64,000 nucleotides of DNA from Mesorhizobium sp. M4B.F.Ca.ET.058.02.1.1. Its GTDB lineage: Bacteria; Pseudomonadota; Alphaproteobacteria; Rhizobiales; Rhizobiaceae. The stretch is taken from assembly GCF_003952505.1 (NCBI RefSeq), contig NZ_CP034450.1, forward strand, positions 6,397,469 through 6,461,468, in the 5' to 3' direction. The notes beneath the pieces are model-generated. The model was given only the letters and a program-made list of their open reading frames with translations, was not told the origin of the DNA and did not search any database. Below are positions 52,977 through 62,961 of the stretch, piece after piece; position 1 is the stretch's first letter, and the number at the start of each line of letters is the position of its first letter. The translations under genes and the position numbers were made by a program.

Positions 52977-55067
52977 CTATTCAACGAAAACCTTCACGCT
53001 TGCCGCGCGGCCGGCGGCGTCGATCACGGTGAGCGTCGAATAGCCGGCGCCGTCGGGCAGCCAGGTGGCGGTGCGGCGCCGGTCGATGCCGGACAGCGGC
53101 TTGCCGTTGGCCAGCCAGCGGAAGGGCGCGCGGCCGCCCTGCAGCTTCAGCACCAGCGGCGAGGCGTCGGCCGAATTGGCGGCGAGGTCGACGCGCGCGC
53201 CGTCGGGCGGAAAGACGATCGTCGGCGCGGGCTCGGCCGGCGTTGCCTGCACCAGCCCGTCCGATCCGGCGCCGAAGCGCGCCAGCGTCACCGGCAACTC
53301 GTCGCGTTTTGGGCGGTGCACGCCGGCCGGCTGGCCGGGAAGCGGAACGGTGGCGAGGCCGGCGCGGACGAAGCCCTCGAACAGGATCGGGGCGGCCGAG
53401 ACGTATCCGGACAGCCCGGGCACGGCGCCGGCATCGGCGCGTCCGACCCAGACGCCGAGCACATAGCGGCCGTCGAAGCCCACCGACCAGGCGTCGCGGT
53501 AGCCATAGGAGGTGCCGGTCTTGTAGGCGATGCCGCGCTGCAAGGCGCCCTCCGGCGGCTTCACGCCCGACAATATGTCGGTGATCTGCCAGTTGGCCTG
53601 GTCGTCGAGGATGGTGGCGGTGGTGCGCTCGGCGTTGGCCGGCTCGGTGCCGTCATGCAGCGTGTGCGCCTTGCCGCCATTGGCGAGGCCCGTGTAGAGC
53701 TGGACGAGATCGCGCAGCGTCACACCGACACCGCCGAGGCCGATCGCCAGGCCCGGCGCCTCGTTGACCGGCAGCACCGGCTTGACGCCGGCCTGGCGGA
53801 AGCGCGCCGTCAGCCTGGCCGGTCCGACCGCGTCGAGCACCCGGATCGCCGGCACGTTGAGCGAGAGCTGCAGCGCCTGGCGGATGCTGACGTCGCCTTG
53901 ATAGCCCATGTCGAAATTTTTCGGCCGGTAGCCGCCGAAATCGGCCGGGCTGTCCTCGATGATGGTCTCCTGCGCGACGAGGCCCTGCTCGAAGGCGAGC
54001 CCGTAGATGAACGGTTTCAGCGTCGACCCCGGCGAGCGGACGATCCTGGTCATGTCGATCCAGCCGGAGCGGCTGGCGTCGAAGAAGTCGGCCGAGCCGA
54101 CCTCGCCGAGGATGTCGCCGGTGCGGGCATCGGCCAGCACCATGGCGACGGAAAGTTTTGGGCCGAGCCTGGCGGCGGCTTCCTTCGCCACCTGTTCCAG
54201 TCCTTGCTGGACGCTCCTGCGGATGGTGAGCTGCAGCGGCTTGCCCGGTATGGCCTTGGGCAGCATGGCATAGGCGGCATGGGCGGCCAGCGCCGGCAGC
54301 TTGCGGCGCAGGCCGGAGACATCGTCGAGGGCGGCGCGCGCGGCTTCCCGTTCGCCGAGCAGTCCGGCGGAAACCATGCGCGTCAGCACGCGGTCACGCG
54401 CGGCATGGGCGATGTCGGGGTTGCGGTCCGGCCGCCGCTTCTCCGGCAGTTGCGGCAGGGCAACGAGCAGTGCTGCCTCCGAGACCGTCAGCCGCTTCGG
54501 CTCCTTGCCGAAATAGGCGAGCGAAGCGGCACGCACGCCTTCGAGGTTGCCACCATGTGGCGCCAGCGTCAGGTAGCGCTCCAGGATCTCGCGCTTGGAA
54601 AGCCGCCGCTCGATCTGGATGGCGCGTAGCATCTGCTTGATTTTGGAGCCAAGGCTGCGACTGTCGCGCGGTTCGATCAGCCGGGCAAGCTGCATCGACA
54701 GCGTCGAGCCGCCGGAGACGATGTGGCCGTTGCTGACGAACTGACCGGCGGCACGGCAAAGCGCCAGCAAATCGACGCCGTCATGGTCCCAGAAGCGCTT
54801 GTCCTCATAGGCGACCAGCATGTCGACGAACTGCTTGTCGACCTGGTCGAGCCGGGTTTCGAGCCGCCAATAGCCGTCGGAGGTGGCGAAGGCGCGCAGA
54901 AGCTGACCGTCGCGGTCCTGCACTTCGGTGGAGACCGCCAGCTTTTTTGGCAGCGGCGGCGGATAGGCGCGGTCGAGCTGCCAGAGGGTGGCTGTGGAAA
55001 GGGCAACAACGCCCACGCAACAAGCCGCGGCTATGGCGCTGCGTCGCAGGAATTTTCTGGAAAGCAT
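52977..55067 (-). CDS. pbpC: Penicillin-binding protein 1C
   Basis: 696 residues from ATG 55067. A single membrane anchor (about 11-30) is followed by a GT51 transglycosylase domain (YEDKRFWDHDGVD, GGSTLSMQLARL), a transpeptidase domain with SPGSTLKP (SxxK), SLNVPA (SxN) and KTGTSYGYRDAW (KTG), and a C-terminal BiPBP_C domain (FPPDGARV). The start codon abuts a RIME-like repeat whose GAGGGG serves as ribosome site. PBP1C genes normally accompany yfhM, as here. Confidence 0.92.
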   Translation of the reverse strand: MLSRKFLRRSAIAAACCVGVVALSTATLWQLDRAYPPPLPKKLAVSTEVQDRDGQLLRAFATSDGYWRLETRLDQVDKQFVDMLVAYEDKRFWDHDGVDLLALCRAAGQFVSNGHIVSGGSTLSMQLARLIEPRDSRSLGSKIKQMLRAIQIERRLSKREILERYLTLAPHGGNLEGVRAASLAYFGKEPKRLTVSEAALLVALPQLPEKRRPDRNPDIAHAARDRVLTRMVSAGLLGEREAARAALDDVSGLRRKLPALAAHAAYAMLPKAIPGKPLQLTIRRSVQQGLEQVAKEAAARLGPKLSVAMVLADARTGDILGEVGSADFFDASRSGWIDMTRIVRSPGSTLKPFIYGLAFEQGLVAQETIIEDSPADFGGYRPKNFDMGYQGDVSIRQALQLSLNVPAIRVLDAVGPARLTARFRQAGVKPVLPVNEAPGLAIGLGGVGVTLRDLVQLYTGLANGGKAHTLHDGTEPANAERTTATILDDQANWQITDILSGVKPPEGALQRGIAYKTGTSYGYRDAWSVGFDGRYVLGVWVGRADAGAVPGLSGYVSAAPILFEGFVRAGLATVPLPGQPAGVHRPKRDELPVTLARFGAGSDGLVQATPAEPAPTIVFPPDGARVDLAANSADASPLVLKLQGGRAPFRWLANGKPLSGIDRRRTATWLPDGAGYSTLTVIDAAGRAASVKVFVE

Positions 55068-55128
55068 GGCGCCGCCCCTCATGGTCCTGCCGGACATTTC
55101 TCCCCGTATAGAGACGGGGAGAAAGGGG
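55068..55128 (+). repeat. RIME-like repeat adjoining the pbpC start
   Basis: GGCGCCGCCCCTCATGG at the left end, with the hairpin TTTCTCCCCGTATAGAGACGGGGAGAAA in outline to 55128. It begins at the base next to the pbpC ATG and forms an inverted pair with 55190-55250. Confidence 0.7.
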
Positions 55129-55189
55129 CTGTTGCCGATGGTTTCGCCAATCGCCAACGGTGCAGAATAGTCGGAGAAATTCGCGACAG

Positions 55190-55250
55190 CCCCCTTCTCC
55201 CCGTCACTATACGGGGAGAAGGTGCCGGCAGGCGGATGAGGGGCAGCGCC
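55190..55250 (-). repeat. RIME-like repeat, inverted copy
   Basis: Starts CCCCCTTCTCCCCGTCACTA and ends GGCGGATGAGGGGCAGCGCC; the reverse complement of the copy at 55068. The pair spans the 205-base gap between the yfhM stop (55273) and pbpC start. 61 bases of unrelated sequence lie between. Confidence 0.7.
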
Positions 55251-55272
55251 ATCGCCACGTCTATCAAGGCGC

Positions 55273-58200
55273 TTACGGCGCCTTGACCTCCATCATGCCA
55301 GTGGCGGTGCGGGCCGAATATTGCGGCCTATACATATCCTCCACCGTTGCCGCCGGATGGGCATAGGTGCCGGGCGTCACCGCGCGCACAACATAGGCCA
55401 GCGTGATGTTGCGGTCGCCGTCGCCGTCGTTCGGGTTGAAGGCCGCGACGAAACGGTCGTCGCGGAACTCGAGATGGGCGGCGTCGGTCTGCGCCAGCCA
55501 GGAGAAGTTCGACAGCTTGGCGCTGGACACCAGGCCCGGATTGTCGATCTCGAAGCCGGCCGGCAACAGGTCGGTGATCAGGAGGCGCGAAGGCCAGCTG
55601 TTCTGCTCGTAGACCTTGAGAACGACGACATAGCGCTCGTTCTGCGTGGCCTCGGTGACGTTGGCCTCGGTGCCATCGAGCCTGTAGTAGGTGCGATCGA
55701 TGGTGAAGCCGTCGCCACCGGCCGGCAGCGACTCAACCGGCGAGGCCACCGTGGTGACCACCGCCTGCAGCGGTGTCTTGCCGGTGTTGGCGATGGTGAG
55801 CGGGCTGCCGGCTATATCGCTGCCGCCGAAGCGGTCGGAATAGCCGCCGGAATGCGGCGCGCCGTTGACGGAGAGCGTGATGGAATCATTGCCCTCCTTC
55901 AGCGCCCGCGCGGCGAGCAGCATCCAGGATTCATCCTGCGTGCTCGTCCAGCGGGCATCGGCGCGCTCCCGGGCCACCAGCTTGATCAGCGCCGGCACGA
56001 TGGTCGGCACCGGCTTCGATTCGGCGGCCAGCGCCAGGATTGCCGCGCCGTCGCGGAGCGGCGAACCATAGTCGGAGCGGTAGTAGTCGTACTCGGTGCC
56101 CGCCTGCGCTAGACGCAGCGCGGTCTGGAAGGTGGCCTCCGAGCGCTGCGCGTCGCCGTAGAGAGCAAGGCTCGCCGCAAGCTGCGCGACGGCCATCGGG
56201 CTGGTGAAGGCTTCGAGCTGGGTGTCGGCATAGTAGCGCAGATCGCCGATCGAGGCCTTCTTGTTGCGGGCCAGCACATAGAGCGCGTAGGCGATCTCGC
56301 TGCCGCGATCCTGGACGTCCTGGTCGTAGCCGAGCGAGTTCTGCAGGTTGCTCAGCGCCTGGTTCATCGCCAACGCCGGCACGTCGTATTTCTGCTCGCG
56401 CGCCCGGGTCAGGAAGTCGCTGACATAGGCGTCGAGCCAGAGATCGCCGGAGCCTGGGCCCCACAGGCCGAAGCTGCCGGCCGAGGCCTGATAGCTCAGC
56501 ACCTTGTAGATCGCGTCCTGGATGCGGCCGTGCAGGTCTGGATCGCTGGCCATGCCGATGCCTTCGGCCAACTCGTTGACATAGAGCAGCGGCATGGCGC
56601 GGCTGGTCGTCTGCTCGGCGCAGCCATAGGGGTAGCGGTCGAGCGTCATCAGCAGCGAGGGCACGTCGAAGGCGGCCGCCTGAGAGACACCGACGCTTAC
56701 CGAAGCGCCGTCGAGCAGGCTTGCCGCCAGGAGGCCCTTGTCGACGCGTAGGGCGCCGACATTGGGCTTGAGGTCGACCACCAGGCGGGTGGTGAGCGGC
56801 AACTGCGCCGGCCGCACCGGGACATAGAGCGTCTGCTCGACCTCGGTGCCGTCGGCATGGGCGAGCTTGACGGTGATCGTGGCGTCGCCCGCCGTCCTGG
56901 CGATCAACGGCACGGTCAGGGTCTGGCGCTTGCCCTGGGCGAGCGTCAGCCTGCCGGGGAGCGGCTTGTCGCCGGTGGACAGGTCGCCTGTCGTGTCGAT
57001 CGATAGGGCATAGTCGCCGGCTGGGCCGTCGGTGTCGGCGATGTCGAGGCGCATGAGAGCGTTGTCGCCGGGCGCCAGGAAGCGCGGCAGGCCGGCGGTG
57101 ATCACCACCGGATCGCGCACGATGACATCGGCCTGAGCGTGGCCAACCGCTTCCTTGGTCCAGGCGACGGCCATGACACGCACGGTTCCATTGAACTGCG
57201 GGATGTCGAAGTCGATCCTGGCCTTGCCGTCGGCGTCGAGTTGGACGGGACCGGAGAAGAAGGCGACCAGCTTTTCGGTCGGCGGGCTGCCCTGCGCCTG
57301 CAAGGCGGCGCCGTCGCCGCCGGTGCGCAGCTTGCCGGTGGTGCCGAGCGAGCCATCGATCAGGCGGCCGTACAGGTCGCGGATCTCAAGCCCCAGCATG
57401 CGCTGGCCGAAGAACCAGTTTTCCGGATCGGGCGCCTTGTAGTTGGTGAGGTTGAGGATGCCGACATCGACGGCGGCAACCATCACATAGGCATTGCTGC
57501 CAGGCTGCACGCCTGCCACCGCGACCGGGATCGACAGCTGCTGGCGTGGCTTTGTCTTCTCAGGCGGCGTCAAGGTGACAGCGAGCTTCTTCGAGCCCGG
57601 GTCGACTGCCAGCCATTTCACGCCGATGGCGCGGGCCGGCATGCGCGTCTCCTGCGCGTCGCCCGGCCGGAACAGTGTCGCCGTAACATAGGCGCCGGCG
57701 CCCCAGTCGTCGCCGACCGGGATGTCGACGGTTCCACCGCCGGCAGGTACGCTTGCGGTGACGGTCTTCAGCAATTTGTCGGCGCCGATGGTGACCAGCA
57801 ATTCGCCGGCAAAGTGCGGCGAGACCTTGAGCTTGGCCACGTCGCCAGCCGCGAAGGTGTCCTTGTCGAGAGCAATCTCGAGGCCGTCGGGCGTTTCGGT
57901 GGTGGTCGAACTGACATACCAGCCGCCATCGAATTCGTAGCTGGTCGCCGGACCCTCGGGATCAGCCGTCTCGACCTCGAGCCGGTAGCGGCCCCAGTCG
58001 ACCGGCAGCGACACGGTTGCCTCGCCATCGGCGGCAAGATCGATCTGACCGTTGGCCACCGATTTGGTGAAGGTGACCGGCTCGTAATTCCATGAATTGT
58101 TGGAGCGGTACCACTGGTAATTGCGCTCGACCTTGACCAGCGACCACAGCGCGCCTTTCAGCGCCTCGCGCTTGCCGTCGGGGTCGACGGCGATCAGGCT

Positions 58201-60747
58201 GAACTTCGCCGTGCCGCCCTGCGGCACCTCGTCGTTCTCGAAATCCGGACGGATGCCGATCATGTGGCCCTGCGGGCGGATGCCGATGTTGAGCGATCGC
58301 TCGACGGCGCGGCCGCCGGTTTCGCGCATGCGGACGGTGACCTTGGCGTCGACCAGCTTGGTGGTTGAGGGCAACTGGTCGACGGCGACCGGGAAAGTCG
58401 CCTTGCCGTCGTCGCCGACCACGGGCAGACCGGCGAGCGGCGTCACCGAGGGCTCGGCCGACTGCTCGTCGGCGAGACCGAAGGAATAGCCCTTGAAGCG
58501 GTCCCAGTCGCGGGCGGTCGACAGCGTCAATTCGCCTTCGAGCGCAAGTCCGGCGGCCGGCGCGCCATAGAGGAAGCGGCCGTCGACGGTGACGTTGGCG
58601 GTTTCGCCCTGCGCGATCTCCTTTTTGTCGGCGGAGAGGTCGAACTCGATGCGATCCGGCACGAAGTCCTCGACCAGGAACATCTGGCTGGCGACGGCCG
58701 CCTGCTTGGGATCGGTATGGATCGACACTGTCCAAGTGCCGCGCATGGCGTTGGGCTCGAGCGGCAGGTCGACGGCATGGCCACCAGCTGAGGCGCCATC
58801 GCTGACGATGCGGCGGTCCTCGACGCCGTCTGGGCGCGTGAAGATGAAGGTCAGCGGCAGGTTCTCGACCGCCTTGGCGGCGCCGTCGCGGGCAAGGGCC
58901 GCGACATGCACATCCTCGCCGACACGGTAGATGCCGCGCTCGGTCCAGGCATAGACGTCGAGCGCACCGGGCGCCGGACGCCCGGTGACGCCACGGTCGG
59001 AGAGGTCGAAGCCGGCCCGCCCCATATCGAGGAAGACGAAGTCGTTGTCGCCTTGCTTGGCCATCAGCACGGCCGGCACCATGCCGCCTTCGCCGCGCGT
59101 CAGGCCGGGGTTGAAGACGGCGCGGCCCTCGGCGTCGGTGGTGGCGGTGCCGAGGATCTCGTTGTTGCGGGCGAGCAGCGTCAGCTCGGCACCCGTGATC
59201 GGCTTGGCGCTTCCAAGCGAGCGGGCAAAGACGTTCAGCCCGTCCTGCCCGGTATAGGTGGAGAGCCCAATGTCGGAGACGACGAACCACTGCGTCGCAC
59301 GCGAATCATACTCATCGCTGTGGTCGTCGACAGCCTGGGCGGTAAGCACATAGACGCCGGGCTTGCGCTGCGGCAGCGCCTCGTCGACCGGGAACGAAGT
59401 GGTGACCTCCTTGTTGAGGTCGTTGGCGATGTCGAGCTGGCCTTCCCAGACCGGCGAACCCATCTGGTCGGAAATGTTGGATAGATCGTAGCCGTCGAGC
59501 TGCTTGAGGAACTGGTAGCCGGACAGAAGCTGCGCCAGCGAACGGTCGCCGATGCGGTAGAGCTTCATCTTGGCTGCATTCATGTTGACGGTGACGACCG
59601 GGATGCCGCGGCGCGCGCCCGCCGGCAGCACGAAGCTGTCGCCGGTGAAGCGGGCGGAAGGCGCACGATCCTGGACATAGATCGACAGCACCACAGGCGC
59701 GCTGGTCACCTCGCCGATAGCCGCCGGCAGGCCGGCGCGGAACGTCACCTCATAGTGCTGGCCATGCTCCAGCCCTTCGACGCAGATCTGCTTGTCCTTG
59801 GCTTCGACGCCCTTGGGGGCGGCGTTGTCGACGGTGACGAACTGCGAATAGTCGACACCGGTCTTGACCAGATCCTCGGAGAATTGCGCGCAGATGCGTG
59901 GCGCGCTGGTGTCGGCATCGACCGTGTGATCGATGACGCGGAAGCCCTTGCGGGCCTTGAGGTCCGCATAATCGGCCTGGACCGACGGTGAGCTGACCAG
60001 CGCGAGGCTCGCTTCATAAGCCTGCAGCGACGGCCGGTAGAGATCGCGGCGGTCGAGACCGGCGCCGAGCAGCGCGAGCGCTTGGGCGCGCGTCTTGGTG
60101 GTGCGCACCAGCTTGTAGGCGTTGAAGGCGGCGGACGTGCCGTTTGCCGGCAAGGTCGACCCTTCGGACGTGTTGGAGGCCGGCTGCACGGCAAGCGTCT
60201 CGCGCGCCAGCTCGAGCCAGAGATGGCCGTCATCGGGCAGCACCGTAACCGCGGCTTCGTATTTCTGCATGGCCAGCCGGTGGTCGCCGGTAAGCTGCGC
60301 CTGCTCGGCCGCGGCCTGCAGCGCCCCCAGACCCTCGGTCGGCTTGTCATAGACCGGATCGGTCAGCTTGTTGCGGTACTGCTGCGCCTGGTCGGCCATC
60401 CAGCCGGGGAAAAAAGCCAGTTCCGGCGGCGCGCCGATATCGGGATCGCCATCGACATTGGCGACCTTGCCGGCAATGGCGCCGTTGAAGGGTTTAAGCT
60501 GGTTAAAGTCGGATTTGAGAAAGCACCATTTGGCCTTGGTGTTGTAGGTGAAGGCCCGGCAGGCGGGGTCGCCCAGGCATGTCGTCTTGCATTGGTCAAG
60601 GCTGACATTCTGGTCGGACCTGAGGTCGAACCCGAAATAGTCGGAATTGTCCGTCGTCACGATCCGCCGGGCTTCCGCCGCTTGCGCGACGCCGCTGAAG
60701 GCGAAAAAGAGAAGAACCAGGAAAGAGAGACCACGAGCCGCGCGCAT
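55273..60747 (-). CDS. yfhM: Alpha-2-macroglobulin family protease inhibitor with PAN domain (YfhM-like)
   Basis: 1824 residues from ATG 60747 (GGAGGG upstream), with signal peptide (MRAARGLSFLVLLFFAFSGVAQA). A PAN/Apple domain with cysteine pairs (about 35-80; CKTTCLGDPACRAFTY) comes first, followed by a TPR-like stretch, MG domains, and the thioester motif GCAEQ with Cys1376 and Gln1379 intact, then the alpha-helical toroid and C-terminal domains. It should trap and covalently hold proteases in the periplasm, protecting the envelope when damaged; PBP1C next door would repair the wall. The N-terminus lacks the lipobox cysteine of E. coli YfhM. Confidence 0.9.
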   Translation of the reverse strand: MRAARGLSFLVLLFFAFSGVAQAAEARRIVTTDNSDYFGFDLRSDQNVSLDQCKTTCLGDPACRAFTYNTKAKWCFLKSDFNQLKPFNGAIAGKVANVDGDPDIGAPPELAFFPGWMADQAQQYRNKLTDPVYDKPTEGLGALQAAAEQAQLTGDHRLAMQKYEAAVTVLPDDGHLWLELARETLAVQPASNTSEGSTLPANGTSAAFNAYKLVRTTKTRAQALALLGAGLDRRDLYRPSLQAYEASLALVSSPSVQADYADLKARKGFRVIDHTVDADTSAPRICAQFSEDLVKTGVDYSQFVTVDNAAPKGVEAKDKQICVEGLEHGQHYEVTFRAGLPAAIGEVTSAPVVLSIYVQDRAPSARFTGDSFVLPAGARRGIPVVTVNMNAAKMKLYRIGDRSLAQLLSGYQFLKQLDGYDLSNISDQMGSPVWEGQLDIANDLNKEVTTSFPVDEALPQRKPGVYVLTAQAVDDHSDEYDSRATQWFVVSDIGLSTYTGQDGLNVFARSLGSAKPITGAELTLLARNNEILGTATTDAEGRAVFNPGLTRGEGGMVPAVLMAKQGDNDFVFLDMGRAGFDLSDRGVTGRPAPGALDVYAWTERGIYRVGEDVHVAALARDGAAKAVENLPLTFIFTRPDGVEDRRIVSDGASAGGHAVDLPLEPNAMRGTWTVSIHTDPKQAAVASQMFLVEDFVPDRIEFDLSADKKEIAQGETANVTVDGRFLYGAPAAGLALEGELTLSTARDWDRFKGYSFGLADEQSAEPSVTPLAGLPVVGDDGKATFPVAVDQLPSTTKLVDAKVTVRMRETGGRAVERSLNIGIRPQGHMIGIRPDFENDEVPQGGTAKFSLIAVDPDGKREALKGALWSLVKVERNYQWYRSNNSWNYEPVTFTKSVANGQIDLAADGEATVSLPVDWGRYRLEVETADPEGPATSYEFDGGWYVSSTTTETPDGLEIALDKDTFAAGDVAKLKVSPHFAGELLVTIGADKLLKTVTASVPAGGGTVDIPVGDDWGAGAYVTATLFRPGDAQETRMPARAIGVKWLAVDPGSKKLAVTLTPPEKTKPRQQLSIPVAVAGVQPGSNAYVMVAAVDVGILNLTNYKAPDPENWFFGQRMLGLEIRDLYGRLIDGSLGTTGKLRTGGDGAALQAQGSPPTEKLVAFFSGPVQLDADGKARIDFDIPQFNGTVRVMAVAWTKEAVGHAQADVIVRDPVVITAGLPRFLAPGDNALMRLDIADTDGPAGDYALSIDTTGDLSTGDKPLPGRLTLAQGKRQTLTVPLIARTAGDATITVKLAHADGTEVEQTLYVPVRPAQLPLTTRLVVDLKPNVGALRVDKGLLAASLLDGASVSVGVSQAAAFDVPSLLMTLDRYPYGCAEQTTSRAMPLLYVNELAEGIGMASDPDLHGRIQDAIYKVLSYQASAGSFGLWGPGSGDLWLDAYVSDFLTRAREQKYDVPALAMNQALSNLQNSLGYDQDVQDRGSEIAYALYVLARNKKASIGDLRYYADTQLEAFTSPMAVAQLAASLALYGDAQRSEATFQTALRLAQAGTEYDYYRSDYGSPLRDGAAILALAAESKPVPTIVPALIKLVARERADARWTSTQDESWMLLAARALKEGNDSITLSVNGAPHSGGYSDRFGGSDIAGSPLTIANTGKTPLQAVVTTVASPVESLPAGGDGFTIDRTYYRLDGTEANVTEATQNERYVVVLKVYEQNSWPSRLLITDLLPAGFEIDNPGLVSSAKLSNFSWLAQTDAAHLEFRDDRFVAAFNPNDGDGDRNITLAYVVRAVTPGTYAHPAATVEDMYRPQYSARTATGMMEVKAP

Positions 60748-61032
60748 TGCCACATCACCCTCCAGATATCGCCAGCGTCCCGGCATGATCAAGCTTCAGT
60801 CAGGCTTGTCAACGCCGGAGCTCGGCAGGTTTGCACCCACCAACGGGTTCCATGCCGGCCAAAGGCCGGTATTTCAACAAAACCTCCATAGGACAGGGGA
60901 TCACGCAATCTTGCGAAGACGCAAAAGGTGTGAATTCCAAGCCCTGTCTATTTCAGACAATTGGATTGTGGCCCCTTTACGAGCGTTTCAGAACTTCATT
61001 CCAATTTTAGTTTTGTCGACTAGGTTGTCTTA
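60748..61032. promoter_or_regulatory. Divergent promoter region of yfhM and tamA
   Basis: 285 bases between divergent genes. CCGGCC-AAA-GGCCGG at 60855-60869 is a perfect hairpin, followed by TATTTC. The right part (60950-61030) is AT-rich and carries the likely tamA promoter (TTCCAATTTTAGTTTTGTC). No coding frame. Confidence 0.35.
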
Positions 61033-62961
61033 ATGCCGGCGCATGAAAAGCAGATGTCAGGGGGGATCGCGCCAGGGCGCGGGCTTCCGCGCGCCCTGCT
61101 TCTGGCCGCGCTTTGCTCTGTTGCTTTCATTGCCGAATCGCGGCCGGCGACGGCCTTCGAGATATTCGGCATCAAGCTCTGGGGTTCCTCCAGCGACGAA
61201 GATGCCGATATTGTCGATCCGCTGCGCTACTCAGTGACCATCGAGGCGCCCGATGCGGACAAGGACCTGGTCAAGAAACTGGAAAATGCCTCGACGCTGA
61301 AGGCGGACGAGGAGCGCCCGGTCTCCGGCTCGCTCGGCCTGCTGGCCAAGGCGCGAGCCGACCGCGAGCAACTGGTCGCCGCCCTCTATGCCGACGCCCG
61401 CTACGAAGGCGTCGTCACCGTCACGATCGAAGGCAAGCCGCTCGACGACCTGCCGCCCGACGCCGAGTTCAAGGGGCCGCAACCTATTCCAGTGGTCATT
61501 TCCATCGCCGCCGGACCGAAGTTCACGCTGGGCAACATAAGGCTGGAAGGCGATGCGGCGGGGCTCGCCAGCGCCGATTTCGGCCTGATCGCCGGCGGAG
61601 ACGCCGGCTCGGGCGCCGTGCTCAAGGCCGAGGCGCTGATCGTTCGGGCGCTGAAACAGGAAGGCCGGCCGCTGGCCAGGATCACGGACCGCCAGATCAT
61701 CGCCGAGCACGCCAGCTCGACGCTCGACGTGACGCTGACGGTCGCGGCCGGGCCGGTCGCCGGCTATGGCGACACCACGGTCGACGGAACCGAGAAGGTC
61801 GACCGCGACTTCACCGAATACATGACCGGGCTGAAGCGCGGCCGCCAATATTCGCCCGACGAGATCGACGACGCGCGCGACCGGCTGTTCGGACTGGAGG
61901 TGTTCAACAGCGTGACGATGAAGGAAGGCGAAAGCCTCGACACCGAGGGCAACATCCCGATCAACGTCCAGGTCAGCGAGCGCAAGCCGCGCTATTTCGG
62001 TATCGGCGGCACCGTCTCCAACACGGAAGGGCTGGGCCTGGAAGGCTATTGGGGCCACCGCAACCTGTTCGGGCGCGCCGAAAAGCTGCGTATCGAGGGT
62101 GCCATCAGCGGCATCGGCAGCAACGATCTGGGCGAACTCAACTACAATGCCGGCATCATGTTCGAGAAACCGGGCGTGCTTGGGCCGTCATCGAAATTCT
62201 TCACCGGCATCAAGACCGTGTTCGAGCATCCCGACGCCTATGACCATTTCTCGGTCAAGGGCAACATGGGCGTCTCCTATGACCTGGACAAGAAGCAGAG
62301 GGTTTCGGCGGAATTCGCCCTCGACTATTCGAGGATCACCGACGCGTTCGGCAAGCACACTTACCTGATCGCCAGCGTACCCTTGCAATATGTCTATGAC
62401 GCCAGGGACAACCGGCTTAATCCGACAAGAGGTTTCAGGGTGCTGGCCTATGCCGAGCCGAGCTACGACATACTGAACGGCGCGACGTTCCTCAAGCTGA
62501 AGGGCGAAGGGTCGGCTTACCAGTCGCTGGACACAGCTTCCAAATTCGTGCTCGCCGAGCGCGCCAGCATCGGCTCCATCGTCGGCACCGGCCTGCAGAG
62601 CGTTCCGGCCGACCGGCGCTTCTATTCGGGCGGCGGCGGCTCGGTGCGGGGCTATGCCTATCAGGGCATCGGCCCGAAGGACATTGACGGACAGCCGATC
62701 GGCGGGCTTTCCTTCTTCGAGACTTCGGTCGAGATGCGCATCGCCATCACCGACACGATCGGCATCGTGCCGTTTGTCGATGCCGGCACCGTTTCGACGA
62801 AGTCGTTTCCGGACTTTGCCGATATGAAGGTCGGCGCCGGCGTCGGCGTGCGCTATCTTACACCGTTCGGGCCGCTGCGTGTCGATGCGGCGGTGCCGCT
62901 CAATCGCGGACCGGGCGACCCGCGTTTCGGCATCTATGCCGGCATTGGTCAGGCCTTCTGA
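61033..62961 (+). CDS. tamA: Translocation and assembly module outer-membrane protein TamA
   Basis: 642 residues with a signal peptide after a short positively charged start (LPRALLLAALCSVAF near 16-30). POTRA-type repeats fill about 60-290, and the C-terminal Omp85 barrel ends in GIGQAF, with the conserved lid motif SVRGYAYQGIG near 535. It inserts selected outer-membrane proteins together with the inner-membrane protein TamB, whose gene overlaps the stop (TGATG at 62959). Confidence 0.93.
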   Translation: MPAHEKQMSGGIAPGRGLPRALLLAALCSVAFIAESRPATAFEIFGIKLWGSSSDEDADIVDPLRYSVTIEAPDADKDLVKKLENASTLKADEERPVSGSLGLLAKARADREQLVAALYADARYEGVVTVTIEGKPLDDLPPDAEFKGPQPIPVVISIAAGPKFTLGNIRLEGDAAGLASADFGLIAGGDAGSGAVLKAEALIVRALKQEGRPLARITDRQIIAEHASSTLDVTLTVAAGPVAGYGDTTVDGTEKVDRDFTEYMTGLKRGRQYSPDEIDDARDRLFGLEVFNSVTMKEGESLDTEGNIPINVQVSERKPRYFGIGGTVSNTEGLGLEGYWGHRNLFGRAEKLRIEGAISGIGSNDLGELNYNAGIMFEKPGVLGPSSKFFTGIKTVFEHPDAYDHFSVKGNMGVSYDLDKKQRVSAEFALDYSRITDAFGKHTYLIASVPLQYVYDARDNRLNPTRGFRVLAYAEPSYDILNGATFLKLKGEGSAYQSLDTASKFVLAERASIGSIVGTGLQSVPADRRFYSGGGGSVRGYAYQGIGPKDIDGQPIGGLSFFETSVEMRIAITDTIGIVPFVDAGTVSTKSFPDFADMKVGAGVGVRYLTPFGPLRVDAAVPLNRGPGDPRFGIYAGIGQAF

